64,000 nucleotides of DNA, from positions 2,294,001-2,358,000 of the forward strand of contig NZ_CP134196.1 in the NCBI RefSeq assembly GCF_031585635.1, given 5' to 3'. Below, piece after piece: positions 26,383 through 34,732 of this stretch. The notes under the pieces are model-generated. The model did not search any database. It was not told the DNA's origin and saw nothing but the letters and a program-made list of their open reading frames with translations. The DNA is from Paraburkholderia sp. FT54. GTDB lineage: Bacteria; Pseudomonadota; Gammaproteobacteria; Burkholderiales; Burkholderiaceae. Position 1 is the stretch's first letter; each line of letters begins with the position of its first letter. Position numbers and translations under genes: made by a program.

Positions 26383-27350
26383 CCATGCATAAGATCGTTT
26401 TTCTGGACCGCACGACCCTCGCGCCGCAAATCGTATTGCGCGAGCCGCGCTTCGAGCATCAGCTGATCGAGCACGACCGCACTACGCCGGATCAGGTGAT
26501 CAAGCGTCTGGCCGGTGCGTCGATTGCGATCACCAACAAGGTGGCGCTAACGGCCGAAGTGCTGGAGCAGTTGCCGGAGCTGAAGCTCGTCGCGGTGGCA
26601 GCGACCGGCACGGATTGCGTCGACAAGGCGGCAGCTCAGCGGCTCGGCATTGCGGTGAGCAACATTCGCGGCTATGCGATCAACACCGTGCCCGAGCATA
26701 CGTTCGCGTTGATCCTCGCGCTGCGGCGCAATCTGGTCGCCTATCGCGACGACGTGCTCGCCGGCGAGTGGCAAAAATCCGGTCAATTCTGTTTCTTCAC
26801 GCATGCGATTCACGATCTGGCCGGCGCGCGGCTCGGCATCATCGGCGAAGGGGTGTTGGGGCAGCGCGTGGCGGAACTCGGCAAAGCCTTCGGCATGCAA
26901 CCCATGTTCGCCGCGCACAAGGGACGCGAAGGGCTCGGCCCGCTGTACACGCCATGGGACGAAGTGCTCGCGACCAGCGACATCATCACCGTGCACAGTC
27001 CGCTCACGCCGCAAACGCGCAACATGCTCGCCATGCCCGAATTCCGCGCGATGAAGCGCCGGCCGTTGATCATCAACACGGCGCGCGGCGGACTCGTGGA
27101 TGAAGCCGCGCTCGTCCAGGCGCTCGACGAAGGGCTGATCAGCGGCGCGGGTTTCGACGTGACCGCGGGCGAGCCGCCCGCCGACGACAACCCGCTCTTG
27201 CGCGCCGCCGGCCGCCCGAATGTGATTCTGACGCCGCATGTGGCGTGGGCGTCGGACGAGGCGCAGCAGAGCCTGGCGAATCAGTTGATGGACAACATCG
27301 AAAACTTCGTCGACGGTGCGCCGATGAATCTGGTGAGTGGCGCATATTGA
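26379..27350 (+). CDS. D-2-hydroxyacid dehydrogenase (hydroxypyruvate/glycerate dehydrogenase-like)
   Basis: A 323-residue NAD(P)-dependent D-2-hydroxyacid dehydrogenase. Motifs: VAATGTDCVDKAAAQRLGI, NAD-binding GIIGEGVLGQRVAELGKAF, catalytic Arg in NTARGGLVDE, Glu in AGEPPADDNP, and His in LTPHVAWAS. The sequence is closest in style to glycerate/hydroxypyruvate dehydrogenases. Hydroxypyruvate is a classical transketolase donor, so the position right after a transketolase (ATGA overlap) suggests linked metabolism; this is inference. ATG 26385 is an alternative start. Confidence 0.87.
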   Translation: MTMHKIVFLDRTTLAPQIVLREPRFEHQLIEHDRTTPDQVIKRLAGASIAITNKVALTAEVLEQLPELKLVAVAATGTDCVDKAAAQRLGIAVSNIRGYAINTVPEHTFALILALRRNLVAYRDDVLAGEWQKSGQFCFFTHAIHDLAGARLGIIGEGVLGQRVAELGKAFGMQPMFAAHKGREGLGPLYTPWDEVLATSDIITVHSPLTPQTRNMLAMPEFRAMKRRPLIINTARGGLVDEAALVQALDEGLISGAGFDVTAGEPPADDNPLLRAAGRPNVILTPHVAWASDEAQQSLANQLMDNIENFVDGAPMNLVSGAY

Positions 27351-27357
27351 GGTGAAT

Positions 27358-27387
27358 AGCCGCGCCGACTCATCGTCCGGCGCGGCT
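27358..27387. terminator. Hairpin terminator-like element between convergent genes
   Basis: Ten-base-pair perfect stem AGCCGCGCCG/CGGCGCGGCT with a ten-base loop lies between the hydroxyacid dehydrogenase and the convergent SDR gene. No T-run follows on either strand, so it could work with Rho or protect 3' ends of both transcripts. Confidence 0.5.
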
Positions 27388-27406
27388 GCCTGCATCTGAC
27401 GCGGCC

Positions 27407-28183
27407 TTAACTCTTGCGGAAAATCGGCGCGCCCCACGGCGCCCCGATCGTGCCGCCATCCACGACGATCTCCGCGGCCGTCATTCCCGACGCATCGCTG
27501 GAAGCAAGAAACAGCACCGCTGCCGCGACTTCTTCCGGCGTAGCGAGGCGCTCCATGGGAATGCGCGGTGCGAAGGCCTGTTCCGTTCCGTCGAGCGTCG
27601 CGCCTTCGCGCGCGCCACGTGTCCAGATCGGCGTGCGCGTGCCGCCGGGGATCACTGTATTCACGCGAATACCACGCTGCACCAGCTCCGTTGCGAAGAC
27701 CTTCGCCATGCCCGTGATGCCGGCCTTGGTGGCGGAGTATGCCGACGAGCCGGGGGAACCGAGTTCGCGCATCACTGAGCCGTTCAATACGACTGCGCCA
27801 CCCGCGCTCATCAACGGCAGCGCCGCTTGCACCGTCAGAAAGACCGCCGTCAGATTGGTGCGAAGAATCGCCTCGAACGCCGCGGCTGTCGTGCCGCCGA
27901 GCGGCGTCGGACCGGAGATGCCGGCGTTGGCGAACACGATATCGAGCGATCCGAATTTGCTCTTGATCTGTTCGAACAGCGCGCCGATTTCGGCTTCGTC
28001 GTCCAGATTGGCCCGCACGCCCAGCGCGTTTTCGCCGAGTTCGGACACGGCCTGATCCAGCTTCGCACCGTCGCGGCCGGTGATCACCACTCGCGCGCCT
28101 TCGGCAATCAGCAGTTTCGCCGTGACGAAACCAATGCCGCTATTCCCACCGGTAATCAACGCTGTTTTTCCCGTGAAACGCAT
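27407..28183 (-). CDS. SDR-family oxidoreductase
   Basis: A 258-residue classical short-chain dehydrogenase: TALITGGNSGIGFVTA at the N-terminus, FANAGISG, catalytic Ser in VVLNGSVMRELGSPG, YSATK, and C-terminal TAAEIVVDGGTIGAPWG. TGRDG after strand 2 suggests NADP. AGGAGAG stands before the ATG at 28183; the longer open frame upstream runs through the opposite-strand operator and tetR and was rejected. It is divergent from a TetR gene with palindromes between them, the common repressor-target layout. It could detoxify or modify the TetR ligand. Confidence 0.87.
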   Translation of the reverse strand: MRFTGKTALITGGNSGIGFVTAKLLIAEGARVVITGRDGAKLDQAVSELGENALGVRANLDDEAEIGALFEQIKSKFGSLDIVFANAGISGPTPLGGTTAAAFEAILRTNLTAVFLTVQAALPLMSAGGAVVLNGSVMRELGSPGSSAYSATKAGITGMAKVFATELVQRGIRVNTVIPGGTRTPIWTRGAREGATLDGTEQAFAPRIPMERLATPEEVAAAVLFLASSDASGMTAAEIVVDGGTIGAPWGAPIFRKS

Positions 28184-28305
28184 CACCTCTCTCCTGGATT
28201 GCGCCGCCAACGTGCCGGAAATGACGGCCGTGCGACGCCTGCAACGGTTAAGCGGCCAGAAACGCCGCCGCGTGTGGACATCCGTGAAGGAGGTCCCCAT
28301 CGAAT

Positions 28306-28360
28306 AATCTGCATGTTGATCATCATGCACATTTTCAGTATTATGCTCGTCATGCAGATT
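28306..28360. promoter_or_regulatory. Palindromic operator region between SDR and tetR
   Basis: Perfect ten-base inverted arms AATCTGCATG (28306-28315) and CATGCAGATT (28351-28360) flank the region. Within it, TGCATG (28310-28315) and CATGCA (28324-28329) form a 20-base near-palindrome centred on GATC. TetR-family repressors bind such sites. The location between divergent genes predicts repression of both. Confidence 0.65.
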
Positions 28361-28378
28361 GTCAAGAGGGTGACGGAA

Positions 28379-28966
28379 ATGGGCTACTCGCAGGCGCAAA
28401 AAGCAGAAAGCCGTCAGCGTGTGCTGGAAACAGCGGCGCGGCAGATTCGCGAAGACGGCATCGAGGCGCTCGGGGTGGCGGACTGCATGCGGCGCGCCGG
28501 TCTCACACACGGCGCGTTTTACGGCCACTTCGAGTCGCGTGACGCGTTGATCGTCGAGGCGCTGGAATATGCCGTCGCGCAAAGCGAAAAACGTATCGCC
28601 GCCACCGTTGCGGCGGCGAATGCGAACGGGTCGGCGCAGAAAGAACCGTTGCGTGCGATCGCCGACATGTTCCTCAGCGAGAAACACCTCAAGAATCCAG
28701 GCAACGGCTGCGCGTTATGCGCGCTTGCCGGTGAGGCGCGGCACGCGGCGCCGGAGGTTCGCGACCGTCTGACGCAATACGTGCACAAGCTGGCGTCCCG
28801 CATCGCGGCGATGCTGGCGGGCGGTAGCGAAAGCCTGGCGCTCGGCATTGTCGCGACCATCGTCGGCGCGGTGACGCTGGCGCGTGCCGTCGACGACCCC
28901 AAACTTGCCAGATCGATTCTCGCCGGCTCGCTCGATCTGATCGTGGCGCAAGGCGGGGACGCTTAG
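28379..28966 (+). CDS. TetR-family repressor
   Basis: A 195-residue regulator. The N-terminal helix-turn-helix reads AARQIREDGIEALGVADCMRRAGLTHGAFYGHF, typical of TetR proteins close to the AcrR/NemR types. The C-terminal ligand domain contains GNGCALCALAGEARHA with two Cys three residues apart, which could sense electrophiles; this is a suggestion only. The ATG at 28379 starts the conserved region; upstream in-frame ATGs at the AT-rich operator were rejected. It probably controls the divergent SDR gene and itself. Confidence 0.87.
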   Translation: MGYSQAQKAESRQRVLETAARQIREDGIEALGVADCMRRAGLTHGAFYGHFESRDALIVEALEYAVAQSEKRIAATVAAANANGSAQKEPLRAIADMFLSEKHLKNPGNGCALCALAGEARHAAPEVRDRLTQYVHKLASRIAAMLAGGSESLALGIVATIVGAVTLARAVDDPKLARSILAGSLDLIVAQGGDA

Positions 28967-28993
28967 CGGAACCAGCCCCGCCCTACCAACGCC

Positions 28994-29965
28994 CTACCCG
29001 ATCGCCAATCCCGCGTCGGCCAGCGAGCGCCGCAGCCCGAGCTTCGGATACGCGCGATCGACCGCGCGCACGTCGGCGCGCGTTTCCTCGATGATCCAGT
29101 CGCGCACGTCGGCCGCGGCCGGGCGCAGCGCGCGGCTCTCCGGCCACACCAGACAGCAGCGCCGGTTCGTGACGATCAGTTCCTCTTCGGCTGGCTGAAG
29201 CGCGCCCTCCATCAGCCAGTGCGACACCACGTTCAGCCAGCCGAGCGCGACGCCCTGGCCGAGCAACGCAGCCTGCACGACGATCGCGTAGTCGTTGAAG
29301 CTCAGCATGCTCGCGGCGTGCCGCCCGTGTGCCGCGAACGTTTCAAAGCGGTCATGCCAGCCGCGCTCGCCGTCGTCCATGACGATCACCGTGTCGCCGT
29401 GCGCGCGGCCCGCCTCGGTAGCCGCGATCTCGTCATAGCGCCGGCTGCACACCGGCAGCAACGTCTCCGGCATGACCAGCATGCTGTTCTCGCCGATCTC
29501 GTCCTCGCGCCGGAAGCGCATGCCGAGGTCGACGTCGACGAGCGGCCCGCCGATGCGCCCCGAGATCAACTGGAACCGCAAGTCGACGTTCGGGAATGCC
29601 TGATTCAGCCGGTTTATGCGCGGCATCAGCCAGTGCGTGGTGAAGGCCGTGGACACCGACAGCGTGACCGACTCCACACCCGTGGCGCGCGCCTCGATCT
29701 CGCGGATCGCGCCTTCGATGCCATTGAAGCCCTCGGAAATCTTCCGGTAGAGGATCTTGCCGTTCTCGGTCAGCTCGATGCCGCCACGCACGCGCTCGAA
29801 CAAACGCACGCCGAGATGGTCTTCCATGCGCGCCAGCATGCGGCTCACGGCCGGCTGGCTCACATATAGCTCCTGCGCCGCGCGCGTGAAGTTGCCGCAG
29901 CGCGCGGCAGCTTCGAACACGAACAGCGCATTGGCGCTCGGCAGTTTTTTGCGGAGATTGGGCAT
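28994..29965 (-). CDS. LysR-family regulator (GcvA-like)
   Basis: A 323-residue LysR protein with the head SANALFVFEAAARCGNFTRAAQELYVSQPAVSRMLARMEDHLG and effector-domain motif STAFTTHWLMPRINRLNQAFP. The C-terminus is longer than average, with DVRAVDRAYPKLGLRRSL. It diverges from the decayed ABC ATPase gene at 30067 with about 100 bases between. It may once have regulated that operon. Confidence 0.87.
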   Translation of the reverse strand: MPNLRKKLPSANALFVFEAAARCGNFTRAAQELYVSQPAVSRMLARMEDHLGVRLFERVRGGIELTENGKILYRKISEGFNGIEGAIREIEARATGVESVTLSVSTAFTTHWLMPRINRLNQAFPNVDLRFQLISGRIGGPLVDVDLGMRFRREDEIGENSMLVMPETLLPVCSRRYDEIAATEAGRAHGDTVIVMDDGERGWHDRFETFAAHGRHAASMLSFNDYAIVVQAALLGQGVALGWLNVVSHWLMEGALQPAEEELIVTNRRCCLVWPESRALRPAAADVRDWIIEETRADVRAVDRAYPKLGLRRSLADAGLAIG

Positions 29966-30066
29966 GACCTGATGTTATGCCCTCTCCAACAATTTGGGAA
30001 TTGCCGCCAAAAAGGGCGCGGCCTATATTTTCCCTAACGCAGGCTTCTTCAGCGAGACAGGACGCA

Positions 30067-30552
30067 ATGGACGCACGAGCGAAAACAGGTGTGTCGATCC
30101 GATCGGCAGCGAAGCGTTATGGCCAGATGGTGGCCCTCGACGACGTTTCACTCGACATCGCCCCCGGCGAATTCGTCTCGCTGCTCGGCCCTTCGGGTTC
30201 GGGCAAGACCACCTGCTCGACATTCTCGGCGGCTTCGTGCAGCCGAGTTCGGGCGCGGTCTGGGTCGGCGAGCGCGACATTACATTTGCGCCGCCGCACA
30301 AACGCGATATCGGCATCGTGTTTCAGAACTACGCGCTGTTTCCGCATATGAGCGTCGGCGAGAACGTGGCGTTTCCGTTGCGCGCGCGCCGTCAGCCGAA
30401 AGCGACGTGGGCGAAAAAAGTCGCCGACGCGCTCGCGACGGTCGAACTCTCGGGCTACGAAAGCCGCGGCATCGGCCAGCTTTCCGGCGGCCAGCGGCGC
30501 ACAGATCAGCGTGACGCTCGACCCGCAGGACACGATCGTCGTGCCCGCCTGA
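30067..30552 (+). pseudogene. ABC-transporter ATPase gene (PotA-like), frameshifted and internally deleted
   Basis: The gene starts well: [21 protein letters not shown] and Walker [10 protein letters not shown]. One C is missing after 30213, where the codons for Leu-Leu-Asp-Ile-Leu-Gly should follow. The next frame then reads correctly: [34 protein letters not shown], and QLSGGQ near 30480. Immediately after the signature motif the sequence jumps (about 30495) to AQISVTLDPQDTIVVPA and a stop, which looks like the far C-terminus of a PotA-type TOBE domain. Walker B, the D-loop and the switch His are gone. The two lesions make a functional ATPase very unlikely. Confidence 0.85.
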
Positions 30553-30617
30553 TTTTCTCCGCCCACGCGTGGGGCACTCCCTCTCCGATTCACCGCACAC
30601 TGCAAAAGGATGATTTT

Positions 30618-31331
30618 ATGAAGCTCACCGATTTCAAGGTCCTGACGTTCGACGTCGTCGGCACACTCATCGACTTCGAGCGCGGCATGCTCGCCTCGGT
30701 GCGACGCATTGGCGGCCCGAAAGCGAATGACCTGACCGACGACCAGATCTTCGAGCCGTACATGCGCGGCCGCGCCAACTATCCGGGCCGTTCGAGCCAC
30801 GAAATGGCGAACGTCTATCTCTCGCTCGCGAAAGAACTCGGTCTGCCCGACGACGCGCAATCGGCTGCCGCCTTCCAGCGCGACGTGCTCGAATGGCCGG
30901 CGTTCGCGGATTCGGTCGCGGCGCTCAAGCGTCTGCGCAAACACTTCCGCCTCGTCGCGATGACCAACGCGGACCGCGTGGCGCTCTCGGCCTACGCGCA
31001 CACGCTCGGCGATCCGTTCGACGACACCGTCTGCTGCGACGAAACCGGCGTCGCTAAACCGGACCCGCAATTCTTCGCATACAACCGCGGCCGTCAGGCG
31101 GCGTTCGGCTACAAGTTCGGCGAAATCCTGCACACCGCGCAAAGCCAGTATCACGACATCGGCGTCGCCACGAAGCTCGGCTACGCGACCTGCTGGATCG
31201 AACGACGTCAGAACGTGAAGGGCTTCGGCGCGACGCCCGTGCCGGAAACCGTGACCACGCCGACGTTCAAGTTCGCCACGCTCGCCGCGCTCGCGGATGC
31301 CGTCGAAACCGAAGCGCGCCTCGCGGCCTGA
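30618..31331 (+). CDS. HAD-superfamily hydrolase (haloacid dehalogenase-like, type II)
   Basis: A 237-residue HAD hydrolase. Motif I is FDVVGTLIDFE, with the nucleophile Asp but Val at the +2 position normally Asp in phosphatases, as in L-2-haloacid dehalogenases. Motif II is LVAMTNAD, motif III is KPDPQFFAYN, and motif IV is SQYHDIGVA. The cap region lies between residues about 18 and 95. It remains intact inside an operon whose ATPase gene before it and oxidoreductase gene after it are ruined. Substrate unknown. Confidence 0.83.
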   Translation: MKLTDFKVLTFDVVGTLIDFERGMLASVRRIGGPKANDLTDDQIFEPYMRGRANYPGRSSHEMANVYLSLAKELGLPDDAQSAAAFQRDVLEWPAFADSVAALKRLRKHFRLVAMTNADRVALSAYAHTLGDPFDDTVCCDETGVAKPDPQFFAYNRGRQAAFGYKFGEILHTAQSQYHDIGVATKLGYATCWIERRQNVKGFGATPVPETVTTPTFKFATLAALADAVETEARLAA

Positions 31332-31332
31332 G

Positions 31333-31560
31333 CCAGCCGATGCTCGCGCCGAGGCCGACTGGGTTCGCACGAATCTCGGCGATACCTCGATGACCGTGCA
31401 ATCGCGTAGCGACATCGAACACGAGACGGGTTCGGATCTCACGGCGGCGACCTCGGCGTATCAGCGCAAACTCGTGCCGTTTCGCAGCGCGATGATCGCC
31501 ACCGAACGCCTTCCCGCCGAACTCGACGCGCGTCTGATGGTCGAGCGCCGCAGTAGCTGA
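31333..31560 (+). pseudogene. Relic of an FAD-dependent (DAO-type) oxidoreductase
   Basis: The stretch after the HAD stop keeps the frame segment YQRKLVPFRSAMIATERLPAEL. It matches the substrate-domain strand (VP..S...ATEPLP) of glycine/D-amino-acid-oxidase-type FAD enzymes. The preceding TSAY resembles their ATNAY element. The Rossmann domain and C-terminus are missing, and no start fits a full enzyme. An ATG at 31390 would give a 56-residue peptide. I read it as a deletion remnant of the operon carrying the broken ABC ATPase. Confidence 0.4.
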
Positions 31561-31705
31561 TGGCTAGCTGACGAGGAGTGTCAAAACGGTGTCAAAACGT
31601 GTGGAGAAAACCGCATGAATTGCATCGCAAAACGCCGCCCAAAATGTTTTTTGGCAGTCGATTATCATGATTCGATCACCTCACTCGAACGACGCGGTGT
31701 TGGAT

Positions 31706-32341
31706 ATGACGAATACAGGCAAGGCGTTGATAATCGCGCTGGTTGTGGTGGATGTGGCATTCATTTCTTACCAGCTTCTTGCTAAAAGCGACCGCTCACA
31801 GGCAGCGCCAGACGCGGTGACGGCCGACTCCGTCACCACGGCGGCGGTCGATCCGCGAGTGGGCGGCACGAATGTGACCGCGGGCAACGTGGTTCCCACT
31901 TCGCCGTCCGCGAACAGTACGGGCGAGATCGCGGGCGCACCGTTGCCGTCTAAAGCGGGTCCCGTCGCCAACGACGCGCAAACAGATGCGCGGCCACAAG
32001 GACAGCGGCACAAACAGCCGGGCCGCGCACCCGCATCGGCGCAGACGCGCGAGTCCGTTGCGGCGAAGGCAAACGCAGCGCAGCCGCTCGACCGCGCGCG
32101 CGACGATCTGAGCCGGCACGGCTCGAATGCCGTCGCGGCGGCCATGACGGAACAGCTCGTCAGGGAGTCTTCCAAACCCGATCCGTCCTTGCCGCTGCCG
32201 TCACCGATGCAAGCCGCGCCGACCAGCCAGGACCACCGCGGTTCGAACCCGGTCGCCGCTGCGATGACGCAGCAACTGGTGAGAGAATCCGCACGCGTCA
32301 ATCCGGCCTCGCAGGCACCGACATCGAGTAGCACGCCGTAA
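31706..32341 (+). CDS. Membrane-anchored protein with duplicated C-terminal repeat
   Basis: A 211-residue protein with one N-terminal transmembrane helix (ALIIALVVVDVAFISYQLL, no clear cleavage site), then a low-complexity Ala/Pro/Gln/Thr-rich region. Two near-identical modules sit 40 residues apart, GSNAVAAAMTEQLVRES (about 139-155) and GSNPVAAAMTQQLVRES (about 179-195). It probably sits in the inner membrane with the rest in the periplasm. I know no family. ATG 31667 is an alternative start adding 13 residues. Confidence 0.6.
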   Translation: MTNTGKALIIALVVVDVAFISYQLLAKSDRSQAAPDAVTADSVTTAAVDPRVGGTNVTAGNVVPTSPSANSTGEIAGAPLPSKAGPVANDAQTDARPQGQRHKQPGRAPASAQTRESVAAKANAAQPLDRARDDLSRHGSNAVAAAMTEQLVRESSKPDPSLPLPSPMQAAPTSQDHRGSNPVAAAMTQQLVRESARVNPASQAPTSSSTP

Positions 32342-32385
32342 GATTGCAGTCCGAAATAACTCCCCTAGCCTGTTTGGACGCAGCC

Positions 32386-34038
32386 ATGCTGACAATCGAC
32401 GACATCCGGACAGTACCGCTCTTTGCAACACTCTCCGAAGACGAACTCGACCATCTCGCGCACACGTGCGCGGACCTGCATCTGTGCGCAGGTGAATTCG
32501 CGGTCCATGAAGGCGGCGAGCGTGCACTGTATGTCGTTCTCACCGGCAAGATGGAAGTCATCAAAACGTTCGACGGTGTCGAGCGCACGTTAGGCTGGCG
32601 CCTGCCCGGCGCGATCTTCGGTGAAGTGCCGCTTGCACTGAGTTCGCCGTTTCCGGGCGCTTACCGCGCCGCGGAACCGTCGCGTGTCATGCGTGTGGAC
32701 GCTCAGCGTTATTACGTGCTGGCCGCCGCATCGCCGGACGTGGCGCTCAAGATGGGCGCCCTCGCACGTGAGCGCATCGGCGGATTGCAAGGGCTCTCAG
32801 CCGAGCCGCCGAAGCCTCGCGTGACGATGGTCGGCAGCCGCTGGGACGACGCCTGTACAGCGCTGCGGCATTTTCTCGCGCGCAACCAGATCAGCCACGA
32901 CTGGATGACGCCCGACGCGCCCGAACTGGCGACGCGTTGGCCTGGAACCTGTCCGACAGAGCAGGAGTGCCCGTCGTTGCGTTTGGTCGACGGCACTGTA
33001 CTGAACCGGCCAGAGACCCGCGAGCTTGCCGGCCTGCTGGGTCTGCAAACGCAGCCTCGCCTCGCCGAATACGACACGATGATCATAGGCGGCGGCCCGG
33101 CCGGTCTCGCCGCGGCGGTGTACGGCGCATCGGAAGGTTTGCGCACTATCGTGCTGGAGCGTGAAGCGCCCGGCGGACAAGCCGGCACTTCTTCACGTAT
33201 CGAGAACTACCTCGGCTTTCCCAACGGTGTCTCCGGAGACGAACTCGCGAGCCGCGCGCTGCAGCAGGCAAGGCGGCTCGGCGCGGAGATTCTGGTGACA
33301 CGGTCGGTCGACCGGATCGATGTGCAGGAGCGTAGCGTTCACCTCGACGGCGGCGACGTCATCCGGACGCGAACGATCATTCTGGCGACGGGCGTCACGT
33401 GGCGGCGTCTCTCGATCGAAGGCTTCGACCGGTTTATCGGTAAGGGTATTTACTATGGCGCGTCGCGCAGCGAAGCGAACGCGACGCATGGACTCGACGT
33501 GTATCTGATCGGCGGCGGCAATTCGGCTGGCCAGGCGGCGTTGTACTTTGCGAATCATGCGCGCATGGTGACGCTCGTTCTGCGTGGCGATTCGCTCGAC
33601 AAGAGCATGTCGCGCTACCTGATCGAGCAACTGCGCGGCAAGTCGAACGTCGCGGTGCAACTGCGATCGGAAATCGTGGGCGCGTATGGCGACACCCATC
33701 TGACCGCGATCGACGTGCGCGATGCGGCGAGCACGGAAGTACGCCGGCACGATTGCGGGGCATTGTTCGTGTTCATTGGCGCCGACGCGCAGACCGGGTG
33801 GTTACCCGAAGAAATCGCACGCGATGCGCGCGGCTATGTGCTCACCGGCGACGACGTCGTCAAGGCCGGACGCTGGTCACATGACCGGGATCCCTACCTG
33901 CTCGAATCCAGTGTGCCCGGCGTGTTTGCCTGCGGTGATGTGCGGCTCAGTCCGGTCAAACGTGTCGCTTCCGCGGTCGGCGAAGGTAGCATGGCAATCG
34001 CGTTCGCCCACAAATATCTTCAGCAAGACGCCCGATAG
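32386..34038 (+). CDS. Cyclic-nucleotide-binding / thioredoxin-reductase-like FAD oxidoreductase
   Basis: A 550-residue fusion. Residues about 8-125 form a cNMP-binding beta-roll (GEFAVHEGGERALYVVLTGKMEV, GAIFGEVPLAL). Residues about 143-220 look like a thioredoxin-fold insert (MVGSRWDDACTALRHFLARNQI). From 228 on it is thioredoxin-reductase-like: FAD motif IIGGGPAGLAAAVYGASEG, GGQAGTSSRIENYLGFP, NADP motif LIGGGNSAGQAALYFANHA, and the late FAD motif VFACGDVRLSPVKRVASAVGEGS. The CxxC expected after GI.Y is replaced by GASR, so it cannot use the usual disulfide. The ATG at 32386 has GGA upstream. Confidence 0.85.
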   Translation: MLTIDDIRTVPLFATLSEDELDHLAHTCADLHLCAGEFAVHEGGERALYVVLTGKMEVIKTFDGVERTLGWRLPGAIFGEVPLALSSPFPGAYRAAEPSRVMRVDAQRYYVLAAASPDVALKMGALARERIGGLQGLSAEPPKPRVTMVGSRWDDACTALRHFLARNQISHDWMTPDAPELATRWPGTCPTEQECPSLRLVDGTVLNRPETRELAGLLGLQTQPRLAEYDTMIIGGGPAGLAAAVYGASEGLRTIVLEREAPGGQAGTSSRIENYLGFPNGVSGDELASRALQQARRLGAEILVTRSVDRIDVQERSVHLDGGDVIRTRTIILATGVTWRRLSIEGFDRFIGKGIYYGASRSEANATHGLDVYLIGGGNSAGQAALYFANHARMVTLVLRGDSLDKSMSRYLIEQLRGKSNVAVQLRSEIVGAYGDTHLTAIDVRDAASTEVRRHDCGALFVFIGADAQTGWLPEEIARDARGYVLTGDDVVKAGRWSHDRDPYLLESSVPGVFACGDVRLSPVKRVASAVGEGSMAIAFAHKYLQQDAR

Positions 34039-34244
34039 TGCTGGATTCCGCAGCGTGCTTTTGCCCGCTCTCGGAAGCGCGCCGACAGCTGCACGGCACC
34101 ACCGCCACATTGTCTATTCTTCAGCTGAATACTTAGATTTCCCAATCACCGAGGATTGACTAAAAAACAGGCTTCTATTCGCCCGATTGAAACCCGACCC
34201 GCCGGCGCACACTGAGATCGTGCCAATTGCGCAAGGAGCCTGCG

Positions 34245-34535
34245 ATGTCTACCCGCCACGATAAAGATAACGAGTTTGAAATCGGCCTGCCGGCCGCTTC
34301 GACGACAGAATGGACCAGCCCGATGCCGGGCGCCGACGCCGAAACGATGCGCGGGTTGCACCTTGCATCGGAAAGCGTGCTGTGCCTCGCGACGCAAACT
34401 TACGACGCCGCCGCGCGCGGCGACGCGGCGGGAGCGCAAGCAGCGCGCGCGTCGCTCGAACAGCAACTGGCACTGGCCACGCGCCTGATCGACGAGCTTC
34501 TGTTGGACGGCAGCGGCCCGCATACGACACACTGA
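34245..34535 (+). CDS. Hypothetical small soluble protein
   Basis: A 96-residue protein of unknown function with GGAG seven bases before its ATG. It is polar at the N-terminus (STRHDKDNEFEIGLP). From about residue 40 it is a helical Ala-rich segment (ESVLCLATQTYDAAARGDAAGAQAARASLEQQLALATRLIDELLL), possibly a coiled coil. No export signal. It is followed after 53 bases by a 47-residue membrane peptide and could be co-transcribed with it. Confidence 0.6.
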   Translation: MSTRHDKDNEFEIGLPAASTTEWTSPMPGADAETMRGLHLASESVLCLATQTYDAAARGDAAGAQAARASLEQQLALATRLIDELLLDGSGPHTTH

Positions 34536-34588
34536 CCGTCCCACGGGCCGGTCAGCATCAATCGCAGTCTCAACATCTGAAAACTGAC

Positions 34589-34732
34589 ATGAGCGCTCTG
34601 ACGGTAATTTTCTGCATCTGGGCCATGGTGGCCTTCTGCGCCATCCTCTTCATTCGCGGCGCCACCGCGCGCGTGGAGCGTCCCACCAAAGCGCCGCAAA
34701 AGCGTCCGTCGCGCTTTTCGATCGCGGAGTAG
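34589..34732 (+). CDS. Small single-span membrane peptide
   Basis: A 47-residue peptide with one N-terminal transmembrane helix (TVIFCIWAMVAFCAILFI) and a basic tail (RPTKAPQKRPSRF) that should face the cytoplasm. No known family recognised. It was accepted because of the clean helix, the positive-inside tail and the position behind another small gene; the ribosome site is weak. Confidence 0.5.
   Translation: MSALTVIFCIWAMVAFCAILFIRGATARVERPTKAPQKRPSRFSIAE

Noticed and set aside
28184..28687. N-terminal extension of the minus-strand SDR across the tetR gene
   Set aside because: The SDR fold starts at 28183 with a strong ribosome site; the extension is antisense to tetR.
29994..30617. Fusion of the second ABC frame with the HAD gene as one long protein
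   Set aside because: The open frame is produced by the deletion; HAD has its own start at 30618 and normal length.
30117..31442. 441-codon minus-strand frame spanning the ABC relic and the HAD gene
   Set aside because: It is antisense to clear ABC and HAD motifs and has no family features of its own.
31580..31604. Direct repeat of GTGTCAAAACG before the 31706 gene
   Set aside because: Only two short copies; could be chance, and no regulator or mobile element is linked to it.
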